Positions 21,256-31,176 are shown, counted from the stretch's first letter. The stretch is 64,000 nt of DNA from Glaciihabitans sp. (GCA_025463785.1 JAODBD010000010.1:1-64000); one strand, 5' to 3'. The notes: generated by a model not told the origin, from the sequence alone. Program-made: numbers and translations.

Positions 21256-22286
21256 CGGTTCACCGCAGTTCCGACGATTGCCGACGTGAAGTCGCTTATG
21301 TTCGGGCTTTTTGCGAAGCGCAGATATGGGTCGAGTCCGTGCGCGGAAGTGAAACCAGCGGCGTCCATGATGATCTGGACTGGAAGGTGGGCATCAAGGA
21401 GAGCGACAACGAAGTTGCATTTCAGCCTGGCTGATGACGGGCGCACCTTACCGCGGTTCTCCGTCAGGAACGTTTGAAGGCTACGAGGCGGATACTCCTC
21501 AAATCGGTGACCAACGAAGATGAGCCCATGGCTGGTACCGGCAATTGCAAGAGTAAGCGTCCGGGTCCAGATTCCCAGCATGGGTACCCGGCGGGGACTG
21601 CTCCCTCGGACCGTGACGTACGTCACCCCATCCAGAATCTCGACATCTTCGACGCGCGCGACCATTACTTCCGCTGCGGTCAATCCCGCACCGCCACCCA
21701 GCGCAAGAATCGCTCTCGCGTTGCGTCGCTTGTGAGCGGTCGGTAGCGCGTTCGCCCAGCTGTTCATAGTCGCGAGCTCGGCGGTCGAATATGGCGCGGT
21801 GCGGCCGCGCCGTGCACCGAAGGCCGGGCGAAACAGCTCGCTTCCATTCACAGTCTCCGAAATAACGGAGAGCTGCCTTGCGACGCCCCACTGGTAAATC
21901 GGGCTGCGAGCGGCGAGCTGATCGCTGATGAAGCGTCGGGAATGCGAGTCAGTGAAGACCTTGTCGGGGCTGAGCGTGCATCCGGTTACGGTCCAGGTCC
22001 AGCAAACGAAGCGAGCGGTCATCGACATGACTCGACGGGTGTTCTCGTAGGTGCGAGGTTTCGTCGCGAGGACTGTACTGATGACGAACTCGCCGCAGGC
22101 CTCCCACTGGCTGGCTGGCACCATGGGCCGATAGTTGACGATGATCCGCCACAACATGTCCGGCAGGTCTGGGTCGAGCGGCCTGAGGCTGGCGAAGCGG
22201 GAGCTCTCTGGTTTGTGTGTGAGTCGGTTGTTTTCCATGCCGAGTGTGTGTGCGGCGAATTCTTCGCAGCAGCAGCGATTAGGCAC
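21252..22286 (-). CDS. Tyrosine-recombinase-like protein with degenerate active site (copy 2)
   Basis: 344 residues from GTG 22286; ATG 22238 would give 328. The C-terminal half aligns by eye with Xer/lambda integrases: ARAILALGGGAGLTAAEVMVA stands where TGLRxxEL is expected, but the Arg is replaced by Thr. The last part (NFVVALLDAHLPVQIIMDAAGFTSAHGLDPYLRF) keeps a Tyr but has no clear HxxR. It resembles the neighbouring 288-residue protein: both have a TAPY/TTPY start of the domain, a Ser/Trp/Ala helix, the GAGL loop and RRVPML/RTVPLL. It is coupled to the 641-residue gene. It is probably a recombinase-fold protein with a DNA-binding rather than a cleaving role. Confidence 0.6.
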   Translation of the reverse strand: MPNRCCCEEFAAHTLGMENNRLTHKPESSRFASLRPLDPDLPDMLWRIIVNYRPMVPASQWEACGEFVISTVLATKPRTYENTRRVMSMTARFVCWTWTVTGCTLSPDKVFTDSHSRRFISDQLAARSPIYQWGVARQLSVISETVNGSELFRPAFGARRGRTAPYSTAELATMNSWANALPTAHKRRNARAILALGGGAGLTAAEVMVARVEDVEILDGVTYVTVRGSSPRRVPMLGIWTRTLTLAIAGTSHGLIFVGHRFEEYPPRSLQTFLTENRGKVRPSSARLKCNFVVALLDAHLPVQIIMDAAGFTSAHGLDPYLRFAKSPNISDFTSAIVGTAVNR

Positions 22287-22374
22287 GTTCTGGGTCGAAA
22301 TGGACGGACCGGGATACGCATTTGCTGATCAGGTGGCTGAAAAGTATTTTTGAAATTGTCTTGGATGATCGCGG

Positions 22375-23241
22375 TCAGAGCACAAACTTGGTCAGTTTGT
22401 CGAGAGCCGCCAGGTTCTTTAGGCCCGAGATACGTAGAAGCTCTTGAGGTGAAGTTCCATTGTCGAGGTGGCCGACAAGCCAGGTCGAGCGCATCCTCGC
22501 GGGACGGATGTCCAGTGTTGTCCGTGAGCGGGTGAGAAAATCTGTAACCTGCCCGTCGGAACTGTTCCTGCGACCAGGCCGGAACATCCAATCGTTGACC
22601 GTCGATTCGTGCTTCGCCAGGTCGAGCATCCGCTCCCAGGATCGAAGGAGCGGGACAGTACGCTCACGATCCGATCGAACCCTTATGAGGGTTCCGGCGG
22701 CACCGGAGACGATGTCATCGGTGCGCACCGCCAGTATTTCGCGGATCGCAAGACCGGCGCCAAGCCCTAGGGCCAACAGAGCGATCGCGCTGAGCCGTCT
22801 CGCCTCGGTTCGTTGCCCCTGCGCCCAACTGGCGAGCGCTGCAACTTCGGGCTCGTTATAGGGAGTCGTAGGTTCGCTTCGTCCAATCGGCCGGCGCGCG
22901 CGGGTCTCCTCGTCGGGGTTCAGAACCTCAACCATCCGCCAGAGGGCTGCTCGGTGAGTTGCCCGGCTTCCTCGCGCGTAGCTATCCATCCCGAGGTGCA
23001 CGAACTGGTCGACAACGCTTCGTCGGAAAATCCGGGATCGCTCAAGTGGAAGTCCACGGGTCTGCCAGGTCCAGAGCACCAGAGGCGTAAGCGCAGCGTA
23101 TAGGTCGCGCTCATTGCGCCCAGTGAGCTGCGCCGCGTCACTCACTGACTCGCGAACGAACAGACCGATGCGCGACCAGTGCGCCAGCGCCAGAATCGGA
23201 ACATAATCTCGGGCCGGTTGTGCTTCGCCTTGTTCGCTCAC
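22375..23241 (-). CDS. Tyrosine-recombinase-like protein with degenerate active site (copy 1)
   Basis: 288 residues from GTG 23241, which overlaps the stop of a small upstream ORF (GTGA). Residues 140-288 have the recombinase fold pattern IALLALGLGAGLAIREILAVRTDDI, a strand region RVRSDRERTVPLL, and RPARMRSTWLVGHLDNGTS in place of HxLRHTFAT. The final helix (ISGLKNLAALDKLTKF) lacks the Tyr nucleophile and the LGH motif. It is a paralogue of the next gene. Classical strand cleavage is unlikely for this protein. Confidence 0.6.
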   Translation of the reverse strand: MSEQGEAQPARDYVPILALAHWSRIGLFVRESVSDAAQLTGRNERDLYAALTPLVLWTWQTRGLPLERSRIFRRSVVDQFVHLGMDSYARGSRATHRAALWRMVEVLNPDEETRARRPIGRSEPTTPYNEPEVAALASWAQGQRTEARRLSAIALLALGLGAGLAIREILAVRTDDIVSGAAGTLIRVRSDRERTVPLLRSWERMLDLAKHESTVNDWMFRPGRRNSSDGQVTDFLTRSRTTLDIRPARMRSTWLVGHLDNGTSPQELLRISGLKNLAALDKLTKFVL

Positions 23242-23354
23242 TCTTGAGCGCTTTCCGATGACAGATTGCAGAGACCCTTGAGACGACCACCGGTAGGTGG
23301 AGGCTCGTGCGGTGGCCGCATAGGTGAGCTCTCGCTTTTCCCTAACTGCGTCAT
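23238..23354 (-). CDS. Small ORF at the head of the recombinase-like operon
   Basis: 38 residues from ATG 23354, with AAGGA eleven bases upstream; the open frame extends to 23432. It is proline-rich in the middle (PPHEPPPTGG). Its stop overlaps the GTG of the recombinase-like gene, the main argument that it is translated. No similarity is recognised. Confidence 0.4.
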   Translation of the reverse strand: MTQLGKSESSPMRPPHEPPPTGGRLKGLCNLSSESAQE

Positions 23355-23537
23355 CGGATACTCGTTCCTTCGCTGTCCGCGAGTCGGCGGAATCCGCTCA
23401 CAGCACCACCGTAGGAAAACGGCCCACTTCAAACCGCCGACTCTGAGACAAAACCTGATTGCGTCACGCGCGCACTAACGCCCGTCCGCGCATGGAACCC
23501 ATGAGGTCGCCGATCGTGCGACCCGGAATGGGATCTC

Positions 23538-24122
23538 ATGCACGGCGACAGCACCCCGAAATACCTACACGACCAGGCAGCCAAGCGGTGGGCAGAGCTC
23601 GACGATCAAGACCCGCGATCGCGGGACTACTTGCTCGCGGACGAGTCCGCCAGCGGCGGGGTCGCGCCTGACCGTGCGGTCACGTCCAAGCTGGCGATCA
23701 AGTGGGCGAATCTCGTCTTCCGCTACGAGTCGTTTTGGCGGGAAGAGGGGCGATCGCCGCGAGAAAACACCCGCAATAGGAACGCACTGCCGCCGTCCGA
23801 GAGGAGGTTGGGTGAATGGGCCCGCTATCAGAGGCGATTCGAAGATGGACTGACGCAGTTTCAGAAAGTCCGCCTCGATGTTTCTCCAGCTTTTAGTTGG
23901 GATCCGTGGGGCCAGCGGTGGGAGCAGAACTACTCGATGTGCGAGCGCATCATTACGGAGACTGGCGTGCTTCCGCGCCTCGTTGCCGATGATCAGACCG
24001 AATTCGCGTCAGCGCGGTGGTTGAATCGCCAACTCCTTTTCCTCAGGACCGGCGCGCTTACCGGCACAAGGGCTGATCGGCTCAGAGCACTATTGACTCT
24101 TCCGCGCCTGAACGGAGCATGA
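23538..24122 (+). CDS. Helicase-associated (HA) domain protein
   Basis: 194 residues from ATG 23538. Residues 55-175 fit the helicase-associated domain, short helical repeats with spaced Trp and aromatic residues: FRYESFWREEGRSPRENT, RRLGEWARYQRRFEDGLTQFQKVRLD and SWDPWGQRWEQNYSMCERI. HA domains normally follow a superfamily 2 helicase, which is absent here, so this is an orphan module or relic. It is divergent from the recombinase-like operon. Confidence 0.6.
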   Translation: MHGDSTPKYLHDQAAKRWAELDDQDPRSRDYLLADESASGGVAPDRAVTSKLAIKWANLVFRYESFWREEGRSPRENTRNRNALPPSERRLGEWARYQRRFEDGLTQFQKVRLDVSPAFSWDPWGQRWEQNYSMCERIITETGVLPRLVADDQTEFASARWLNRQLLFLRTGALTGTRADRLRALLTLPRLNGA

Positions 24123-24177
24123 TCCGGCAACGGGAATTGCCATACTCGCGTGCTCGAAGTGGGTAGCTTCTGGTTGA

Positions 24178-24200
24178 CTTCACTTCACCACGGAGTGAAG
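24178..24200. repeat. Short inverted repeat before the 175-residue gene
   Basis: CTTCACT and AGTGAAG form 7-bp arms with a 9-base spacer, ending just before the AGAGGAG ribosome site. It could be an operator or a weak hairpin over the site. Confidence 0.35.
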
Positions 24201-24214
24201 AGAGGAGTCGGCAG

Positions 24215-24742
24215 ATGTCGGATGTGGTTGGGCGGGTATCGGGAAGCGCGATCAGCGCGGTGATAGGCGTGCTTACTGATGGCCGACGTCGTCGGAACGA
24301 CGATCGGCGAGCCCAAAGACGAACCGCGGCGGACGATCTACTCAGCTGGATACCTGAGCTGCGCGAACGACTCTGGCTCCTGCAGTCAGAATGCGATTTG
24401 TCCGCCTGGCGAACGGTGATGTCCGCCGCATTTGCCTCATGCCTTCGCGTTGACGAAATCACTCCTGGTGGGTGGGGCCATCTGACCCACTCGCTCAGGG
24501 ACTCGATCGGAAACGGTGCAGGCTCGGTCATGTGGATCGACATCTCGCCGCAGTCGGTACACGATGATCTGGCATACAACAATCGCTGGACGGGGAACGC
24601 TGCGGAGTATCTCGAGTACGTGCAGTCGCGTGTGCAGCGCTGGAGAGCCGCCTTCAGCGAGCGAGAGGCGAGGCGAGTTCGATTGCTCTCCTACAACAAT
24701 TGGCTCATCCGAACCAACCGCGTCTGGGATAACGCAGCGTAA
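24215..24742 (+). CDS. Hypothetical protein
   Basis: 175 residues from ATG 24215, with AGAGGAG seven to eight bases upstream. The N-terminus has a hydrophobic stretch (SAISAVIGVL) followed by a very basic RRRRNDDRRAQRRT. The rest is soluble and tryptophan-rich. No domain is recognised. It lies between the HA protein and hsdM on the same strand; no link to the restriction system is evident. Confidence 0.55.
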   Translation: MSDVVGRVSGSAISAVIGVLTDGRRRRNDDRRAQRRTAADDLLSWIPELRERLWLLQSECDLSAWRTVMSAAFASCLRVDEITPGGWGHLTHSLRDSIGNGAGSVMWIDISPQSVHDDLAYNNRWTGNAAEYLEYVQSRVQRWRAAFSEREARRVRLLSYNNWLIRTNRVWDNAA

Positions 24743-24879
24743 GCAGCTATCGAATGTGACTGCCCCGGCGTCAACGAAGCACCTGAGTCGGCGCCCGTTC
24801 AGTAGCTGCGTGTCGTTCTGCCAAACTCTATCTGCGGCCGAAAGTCCTTCGACCGCGAACGCACGAGGGATACACATAC

Positions 24880-26400
24880 ATGGTCACAGGCGAGCTGAAG
24901 TCCCAGGTCGACAAGGTCTGGAACGCCTTCTGGTCGGGCGGCATTGCCAACCCGATGGAGGTCATCGAACAGATCACCTACCTGCTGTTCATCAAACGCC
25001 TCGACGAGTTGCAGACCTTGAAAGAGAACAAAGCGAATACGCTCGGTCAGCCGATCGAGGACCCGGTGTTTCCGGAGGGCTCGGATGATTCGGGTCGCCG
25101 TCCACGGCCTTTTTCTGATCTTCGATGGTCGCGTTTCCAAAACATGTCAGCTGCGGAGATGTATGACGTCATCGACCAGAACGTCTTCCCTTTCATCCGC
25201 GGGTTGGGCGAGGCAGGCTCAAGCTTCGCTACCAACATGAAGGACGCGCGTTTCACAATTCCGACGCCTGCATTGTTGTCGAAGGTGGTCGACCTGCTCG
25301 AGGACATCCCGATGGATGACCGCGACACCAAGGGCGACATCTACGAGTACATGCTCGGCAAGCTGTCGACTTCAGGTCAGAACGGACAGTTTCGCACCTC
25401 GCGCCACATCATCAAGCTCATGGTCGACATGGCTGCACCCACGCCTGCAGACAAGATCATCGACCCGGCCGCTGGCACAGCGGGATTCCTGATGGAGGCC
25501 GGCGAGTATTTGCGCGATCACCATCCCGAGATTTGGGCGGATGCCAGGAGCCGCGACCACTTCAATCGAGTTGCGTTCACCGGCTTTGATTCAGATGCCT
25601 CGATGAGCCGCATTGGCAGCATGAACATGCAGCTGCACGGCATCGAAAACCCGACCATCGAACGGCGCGATTCGCTGGCCGAGGAGCACTTCGTGGCCGG
25701 TGGTGACTTCACGCTCCTGCTCGCAAATCCACCTTTCGCCGGGAGTCTGGATTATGAGACGACCGCTAAGGACCTCCTTCACATTGTCAAGACGAAAAAG
25801 ACCGAGTTGCTGTTCCTGGCGCTTACCCTTCGCCTACTGAAGAACGGCGGGCGGGCGGCGGTAATTGTCCCAGATGGCGTGCTGTTCGGATCGTCTGGGG
25901 CCCACAAAGCGCTTCGCCGGATGCTCGTTGAGGATCACAAGCTCGAGGCGGTCATCAAGCTGCCATCGGGAACATTCAAGCCCTACACCGGTGTTTCGAC
26001 GGCGATCCTCTTCTTCCAGAAGACCAGCTCGGGCGGTACCGACAGCGTCTGGTTCTACGACGTTCAGGCTGACGGCTTCACCCTCGACGACAAGCGCACG
26101 CCCACGGAAGCAAATGATCTCCCCGACGTGCTCGCGCGCTGGCTGATTAGGCCGCAAGTCGGCGGTGCCGAAACCTGGGCCGAATCCAAACGCCCCAGAA
26201 CGACACAATCGTTCTTGGTCCCCAAATCCGAGATCTCCGCGCAGGGCTACGATCTCAGTCTGAATCGCTACAAAGAGGTGGAGCATGAGGAGGTGGAGCA
26301 CCGTGCACCGGTCGAAATCCTCGCTGAACTCGCCGCCCTCGAGCAGGATATATTGGTCGCCACCGCTGATCTGTCCCGTTCGTTGAGCTCGCCGAAATGA
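24880..26400 (+). CDS. hsdM: Type I restriction-modification system, methyltransferase subunit
   Basis: 506 residues. The N-terminal HsdM domain starts with LKSQVDKVWNAFWSGGIANPMEVIEQITYLLF-like residues. The N6-adenine methyltransferase has the SAM motif DPAAGTAGFLMEAGEYL near 194 and the catalytic NPPFAG near 284. It methylates adenine at sites chosen by HsdS and is needed for restriction. It overlaps hsdS by ATGA. Length and motifs are complete. Confidence 0.96.
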   Translation: MVTGELKSQVDKVWNAFWSGGIANPMEVIEQITYLLFIKRLDELQTLKENKANTLGQPIEDPVFPEGSDDSGRRPRPFSDLRWSRFQNMSAAEMYDVIDQNVFPFIRGLGEAGSSFATNMKDARFTIPTPALLSKVVDLLEDIPMDDRDTKGDIYEYMLGKLSTSGQNGQFRTSRHIIKLMVDMAAPTPADKIIDPAAGTAGFLMEAGEYLRDHHPEIWADARSRDHFNRVAFTGFDSDASMSRIGSMNMQLHGIENPTIERRDSLAEEHFVAGGDFTLLLANPPFAGSLDYETTAKDLLHIVKTKKTELLFLALTLRLLKNGGRAAVIVPDGVLFGSSGAHKALRRMLVEDHKLEAVIKLPSGTFKPYTGVSTAILFFQKTSSGGTDSVWFYDVQADGFTLDDKRTPTEANDLPDVLARWLIRPQVGGAETWAESKRPRTTQSFLVPKSEISAQGYDLSLNRYKEVEHEEVEHRAPVEILAELAALEQDILVATADLSRSLSSPK

Positions 26401-27566
26401 CTTCTCTCAGCGAAGTCGCTCAATTTGTGCGCGGAGTGACATTCAAGCCTGCTGATGTGATCGGCGACCAGTCTGGCGTCATCTGCCTGCGAACAAAGAA
26501 CATCCAAACTGAACTGGACCTGCGCGACGTTATACGGATTCCTGCGGGACTCGTGAAACGGAATGAGCAATTCGTACGCCACGGCGATTTGGCCATTTCG
26601 AGTGCAAATAGCTGGAACATGGTTGGCAAAGCTTCTTGGGTGCATCAGCCGGCAGAGCCGATGGCTATTGGCGGTTTCATTTCCGTACTCCGAGTATCAA
26701 GTCAGGAGCTTGACGCTCGTTATTTGTACCGCTGGTTCACGTCTGACCGGGTTCAGCGTAAAGTTCGAAGCTTTGGTCAGCAAACAACCAACATTTCGAA
26801 CCTGAACTTCGAGCGGTGCCTCGCCCTAGACATCCCGCTCCCACCCCTCCCCGAACAACGCCGCATTGCAGAAATCCTGGACCGCGCCGACGAGCTCCGC
26901 GCCAAACGCCGCCGCGCCCTGACCCTCCTCGACGAATTTGCTGAGTCCTCTTTCACCTCGATGTTCGGCCACCTGAGCGTGCGCGTCGACTCGCCGTGGT
27001 CGAGAAAACTTGGACAAGTTGCCGCCATTGGGTCTGGGTCAACTCCCGATAGGAAGCAGCCCCATTTTTTCGGGGGTGGCATCCCGTGGGTGAAAACGAC
27101 GGAAGTCCGCGGTGAAGTAATTCGCCATACCGAAGAATCGGTCAGCGCCGAGGGACAAAAATCCGCTCGATTGCGCGTCTTCCCCGCTGGCTCAATCATC
27201 ATCGCAATGTATGGGCAAGGCAAGACCCGCGGTCAGTCCGCCATTCTTGGGATTGACGCAACTGTGAATCAGGCGTGCGCAGTTGTGCGGCCAAGTACGA
27301 ACTTCCTGGTCGAATTCATGGCCCAGCAGCTATCGCTTCTATACGAACAGCTCCGAGCAATGGCCCAGGGCGGGAACCAGGCGAATCTCAACCTGGGTCT
27401 GGTTGCCGATCTAGAGGTGCTCGTCCCGCCGATTTCGGAGCAGCAGCAGTTCGTTGAGCTCATTCGGCGAGTGCAAAATTTACGCTCGCGCCATGTTTTG
27501 GCACTCGCCAAACTCGACGAGCTCTTTGCTTCACTGCAGCAGCGGGCGTTCTCGGGCGACCTCTAA
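26397..27566 (+). CDS. hsdS: Type I restriction-modification system, specificity subunit
   Basis: 389 residues. There are two target-recognition domains (about 1-135 and 190-330), each followed by a conserved helical spacer: LPPLPEQRRIAEILDRADELRAKRRRALTLLDE near 143-175 and LVPPISEQQQFVELIRRVQNL near the end. The TRD DNA is visibly less GC-rich than hsdM and hsdR, usual for exchanged specificity domains. The gene is intact. Confidence 0.94.
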   Translation: MTSLSEVAQFVRGVTFKPADVIGDQSGVICLRTKNIQTELDLRDVIRIPAGLVKRNEQFVRHGDLAISSANSWNMVGKASWVHQPAEPMAIGGFISVLRVSSQELDARYLYRWFTSDRVQRKVRSFGQQTTNISNLNFERCLALDIPLPPLPEQRRIAEILDRADELRAKRRRALTLLDEFAESSFTSMFGHLSVRVDSPWSRKLGQVAAIGSGSTPDRKQPHFFGGGIPWVKTTEVRGEVIRHTEESVSAEGQKSARLRVFPAGSIIIAMYGQGKTRGQSAILGIDATVNQACAVVRPSTNFLVEFMAQQLSLLYEQLRAMAQGGNQANLNLGLVADLEVLVPPISEQQQFVELIRRVQNLRSRHVLALAKLDELFASLQQRAFSGDL

Positions 27567-27801
27567 GCGTTGCGGGGACATTGAGGTACTTCCTGATGCG
27601 GGCCGACACGTGTGCGTCGGCGGGTCGCACCTGGGATCGAACGATCCGGGGATTCGCTCCTGTCTGGAGACGGATGGAGCAGTTGAGCAGCATCGTCGGA
27701 CATTCAACGTGGTTGCCGCGTTTTGGGGGCGCGGCATCGACACTGCCCGACGGCGGATGACCGATATTGTTGCGGCAGGTCCACCGGAGGGAGCGCAGAG
27801 C

Positions 27802-30800
27802 GTGAGCAACTTCGACTTCGCGCGCGCCACATGGCCCGACATCGCCGAAGAAGCCCGCCGCGCCGAGCATTACGCGATCGGCGATCCGAGATCGTCACTG
27901 TTCTATGCCCGACGTGCGCTGGAGCTGGCGGTGCACTGGATGTACCTGGCGGATGGGACGCTTCGGCGCCCCTACAACGATGATCTGTCGTCGATGCTGC
28001 ACGAGCCAACGTTCAAGCAGCTCGTCGGGCAGGGCATCCTGACCAAGATGAACCTGCTGCGTACGCGCGGCAACATTGCGGTGCACCGCGCCACACCGCT
28101 GAAACCCGGCGACAGCGTTCCGCTCGTTCAGGAACTCTTTCAGGTAATCGTCTGGGTTGCCACGCACTACGCCCCAACGCCGGCCGAGCGTCCGCAGTCT
28201 GGTGTGCAGTTCGACCCTGAAGAGATCCCGCGCCCGCAGCCTGGCGCGACCGCGCGCACGCAAGCTCAGATCGCAAAGCTTGCCGAGGATCTTGCCGAAG
28301 CGGACGCGAAACTTGTCGACGTCCGAAAGCAGAACGAGGACCTCGAGCGCGAGCTCGAAGATATGCGGGCGAAGTTCGCGCTCGCGAAGGCTGAGAACGC
28401 GGTCGTTCCGGACACGCACGACTACCGGGAGAGCGAGACTCGCGATCTCTTCATCGACGCCCTGCTGCAGGAGTCCGGATGGGACCTCACCGATCCGAGG
28501 GCGATCGAGTTTCCTGTCACTGGGATGCCCAACAACTCGGCCGGCGGCAGAGGGTTTGTCGACTATGTCCTTTGGGGTGATGACGGCCTGCCGCTCGGTG
28601 TCGTGGAGGCCAAGCGCACCCGGAAGGATGCGAATGTTGGGCAGCAGCAGGCGAAGTTGTATGCGGATGCGCTGGAGCGGCAGTTCGGGCAGCGCCCGGT
28701 CATTTTTTACACGAACGGGTACGAGCACTGGATCTGGGACGACCTCACCTACCCGCCGCGCGAGGTGCAGGGCTTCTACACGCAAGATCAACTGCAGCTG
28801 ATCGTCCAACGTCGCACGACGCGCTTACCGCTCGACGGGCTAGCGATAAACGAGTCGATTGCGGGCCGCTACTACCAGCAGCGGGCAGTCCGGAAGGTCG
28901 CGGAGAGCTTCGAGCAAAAGGAGCGCAAAGCCCTTTTGGTGATGGCGACCGGAAGTGGAAAGACCCGCACCGTCATTGCCCTGGCGGACCTGTTGATTCG
29001 CGCGAACTGGACAAAACGCATCCTGTTCCTCGCCGACCGCATCTCTCTGGTAAACCAGGCAACTAATGCGTTCAAGGCACAGCTGCCGGATTCGGCGCCC
29101 GTCAACCTGGTGACGGAAAAGGGCACAGAGGGCCGGGTCTATGTGTCGACCTACCCGACGATGATGGGACTCATTGACAAGGGTGAGGACGACCTGCGAC
29201 GGTTCGGGCCGGGCTACTTCGACCTGATCATCGTTGATGAAGCTCATCGCTCCGTGTACCAGAAGTACGGCGAGATCTTCGACTACTTCGACTCCCTCCT
29301 GGTCGGGCTGACTGCGACGCCCAAGGACGACATCGACCACAACACCTATGGGCTCTTCCAGCTCGAGGACGGCGTCCCGACCGACGCCTATGACCTCACC
29401 GACGCAATTGCCGAGGGGTTCCTGGTGCCCCCAGTGGGTCGGTCGATCGCCACCAAATTCGTTCGACAAGGCATCGCCTATGAGGATCTCAGTCCGGACG
29501 AGAAAGACCAGTGGGACCTCCTCGAATGGGGCGACGACGCGCCACCGGACGAAGTGGATGCGGCGGCCGTCAATAACTGGCTCTTCAACACAGACACGGT
29601 GGACAAGGTCCTCGAAACCGTGATGACCGAGGGACGCAAGGTCGAGGGCGGAGACAAGCTCGGGAAAACCATCATCTTCGCGCGCAGCAAGAAACACGCT
29701 GACTTCATCGTCCAGCGGTTCGATCTTGCCTATCCGCAATACAAGGGCCATTTCGCCCGCGTCATCGTCTCGGGCAACACCTACGCGCAGAGCCTCATCG
29801 ACGATTTCTCCCAGCCCGCGAAGTTCCCGCAGATTGCGGTGTCGGTGGACATGCTCGACACCGGCATCGACGTTCCTGAAGTCGTCAACCTGGTGTTCTT
29901 CAAACCGGTGTATTCGAAGACCAAGTACTGGCAGATGGTGGGCCGTGGCACACGGCTTGCTCTGGATCTTTACGGGCCGGGCGAGGACAAGCGTGACTTC
30001 TTCATCTTCGACGTGTGCCAGAACATCCAGTTCTTCAACGAAGACCTGAACCCGCTCGAGCCAGGCGCCACAGCGCCGCTCGGCGCGCGACTGTTCGCGG
30101 AACGAATTGCACTCCTCGGTGCGATCGACTCAGTCACGGAGGACCCTGATCTGAGCGCTGTGCGTGAAGGGCTCGCGGCCCGAATGCACGCACAAGTGCA
30201 CGGGATGAGCCTGGACAACTTCCTAGTCCGCCGCCACCGTCGAGAGGTCGAACGGTTCGCCGAAGGCCAACGCTGGCTCGATATGGCCGGGGCCGATTAC
30301 CAGCAGGCCGCTACCCTCGCGGGTCTGCCGTCGGCGGTGGACGTGCAAGATACCGACGAGGCGGCCAAACGCTTCGACCTCCAGATCCTCAGAGCCCAGG
30401 TCGGCGCATTGAACGCCGGAACCGGCTTCACGCCCGCGAAGAAACGGATCCAGGCCATCGCTCGCGGACTGGGAGAGCAACGCGCGATCCCCGCCATTGC
30501 CGCACACCTTGAACTCATTGAGGCGATCGCGGGCGAAGACTGGTGGATCGACGTCACCGTGCCCATGCTCGAACTCGCGCGCATCCGCCTCAGATCGCTG
30601 GTGAACCTCATCGATTCCAGCGAACGCAAACTCGTGTATACGGACTTCGAAGACACCGCAGTCGAGTCCGAAGAAGCGCACCTGGAACTCTTGTCGCAGG
30701 CAGTCGACCGGGCACGCTTCAATGACAAAGCGCTCGCCTTCTTCCGCGCGCACGAAGACGATGTTGTGATCTTCAAACTCCGGCACGGTCACCAACTCAC

Positions 30801-31176
30801 CGCAGTCGACCTCGCAGAACTTGAACGCATCATGGTCGAGAGCGGCGGCTTCAGAGCGTCAGAGATCGCTCACGCGGCCGCTGAAGCACACGGGCTTGGC
30901 CTTTTTGTGCGCTCCCTTGTCGGGATGGATCGCTTAGCCGCAGCCGACGCGTTGTCCGCGTTTGCCGGGGGATCGGTCCTCACCGGCAACCAGTTCGTAT
31001 TTGTCAACATGATCATCGAACAGCTGACTCAACGAGGCACTGTCGATCCCGGCCTGCTGTACACGGCACCGTTCACCGACGTCGCACCAACCGGGCCCAA
31101 CGAACTCTTCACTCCGGTGCAAGTGACGGCACTCATCGAGTCACTCCGAGAGATCAATTCGGCTGCGGTCGCCTAG
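27802..31176 (+). CDS. hsdR: Type I restriction-modification system, restriction subunit
   Basis: 1,124 residues from GTG 27802, with GGAGGGAG upstream (ATG 27757 is an alternative; the frame is open back to 27454). Residues 1-110 look like a DUF4145 domain (SLFYARRALELAVHWMY). A coiled coil follows, then the PD-(D/E)XK nuclease in FVDYVLWGDDGLPLGVVEAKRT near 253-274. The SF2 motor has MATGSGKTRT near 381, VDEAHRS near 480, LTATPKDD and QMVGRGTR. It translocates DNA and cuts unmodified DNA. About 235 bases separate it from hsdS, without a convincing gene. Confidence 0.95.
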   Translation: MSNFDFARATWPDIAEEARRAEHYAIGDPRSSLFYARRALELAVHWMYLADGTLRRPYNDDLSSMLHEPTFKQLVGQGILTKMNLLRTRGNIAVHRATPLKPGDSVPLVQELFQVIVWVATHYAPTPAERPQSGVQFDPEEIPRPQPGATARTQAQIAKLAEDLAEADAKLVDVRKQNEDLERELEDMRAKFALAKAENAVVPDTHDYRESETRDLFIDALLQESGWDLTDPRAIEFPVTGMPNNSAGGRGFVDYVLWGDDGLPLGVVEAKRTRKDANVGQQQAKLYADALERQFGQRPVIFYTNGYEHWIWDDLTYPPREVQGFYTQDQLQLIVQRRTTRLPLDGLAINESIAGRYYQQRAVRKVAESFEQKERKALLVMATGSGKTRTVIALADLLIRANWTKRILFLADRISLVNQATNAFKAQLPDSAPVNLVTEKGTEGRVYVSTYPTMMGLIDKGEDDLRRFGPGYFDLIIVDEAHRSVYQKYGEIFDYFDSLLVGLTATPKDDIDHNTYGLFQLEDGVPTDAYDLTDAIAEGFLVPPVGRSIATKFVRQGIAYEDLSPDEKDQWDLLEWGDDAPPDEVDAAAVNNWLFNTDTVDKVLETVMTEGRKVEGGDKLGKTIIFARSKKHADFIVQRFDLAYPQYKGHFARVIVSGNTYAQSLIDDFSQPAKFPQIAVSVDMLDTGIDVPEVVNLVFFKPVYSKTKYWQMVGRGTRLALDLYGPGEDKRDFFIFDVCQNIQFFNEDLNPLEPGATAPLGARLFAERIALLGAIDSVTEDPDLSAVREGLAARMHAQVHGMSLDNFLVRRHRREVERFAEGQRWLDMAGADYQQAATLAGLPSAVDVQDTDEAAKRFDLQILRAQVGALNAGTGFTPAKKRIQAIARGLGEQRAIPAIAAHLELIEAIAGEDWWIDVTVPMLELARIRLRSLVNLIDSSERKLVYTDFEDTAVESEEAHLELLSQAVDRARFNDKALAFFRAHEDDVVIFKLRHGHQLTAVDLAELERIMVESGGFRASEIAHAAAEAHGLGLFVRSLVGMDRLAAADALSAFAGGSVLTGNQFVFVNMIIEQLTQRGTVDPGLLYTAPFTDVAPTGPNELFTPVQVTALIESLREINSAAVA

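Noticed and set aside
19178-23537. Terminal inverted repeats around the recombinase/transposase-like operon
   Set aside because: Only weak matches such as TCGGCGG on both sides were seen; no convincing ends or target duplication.
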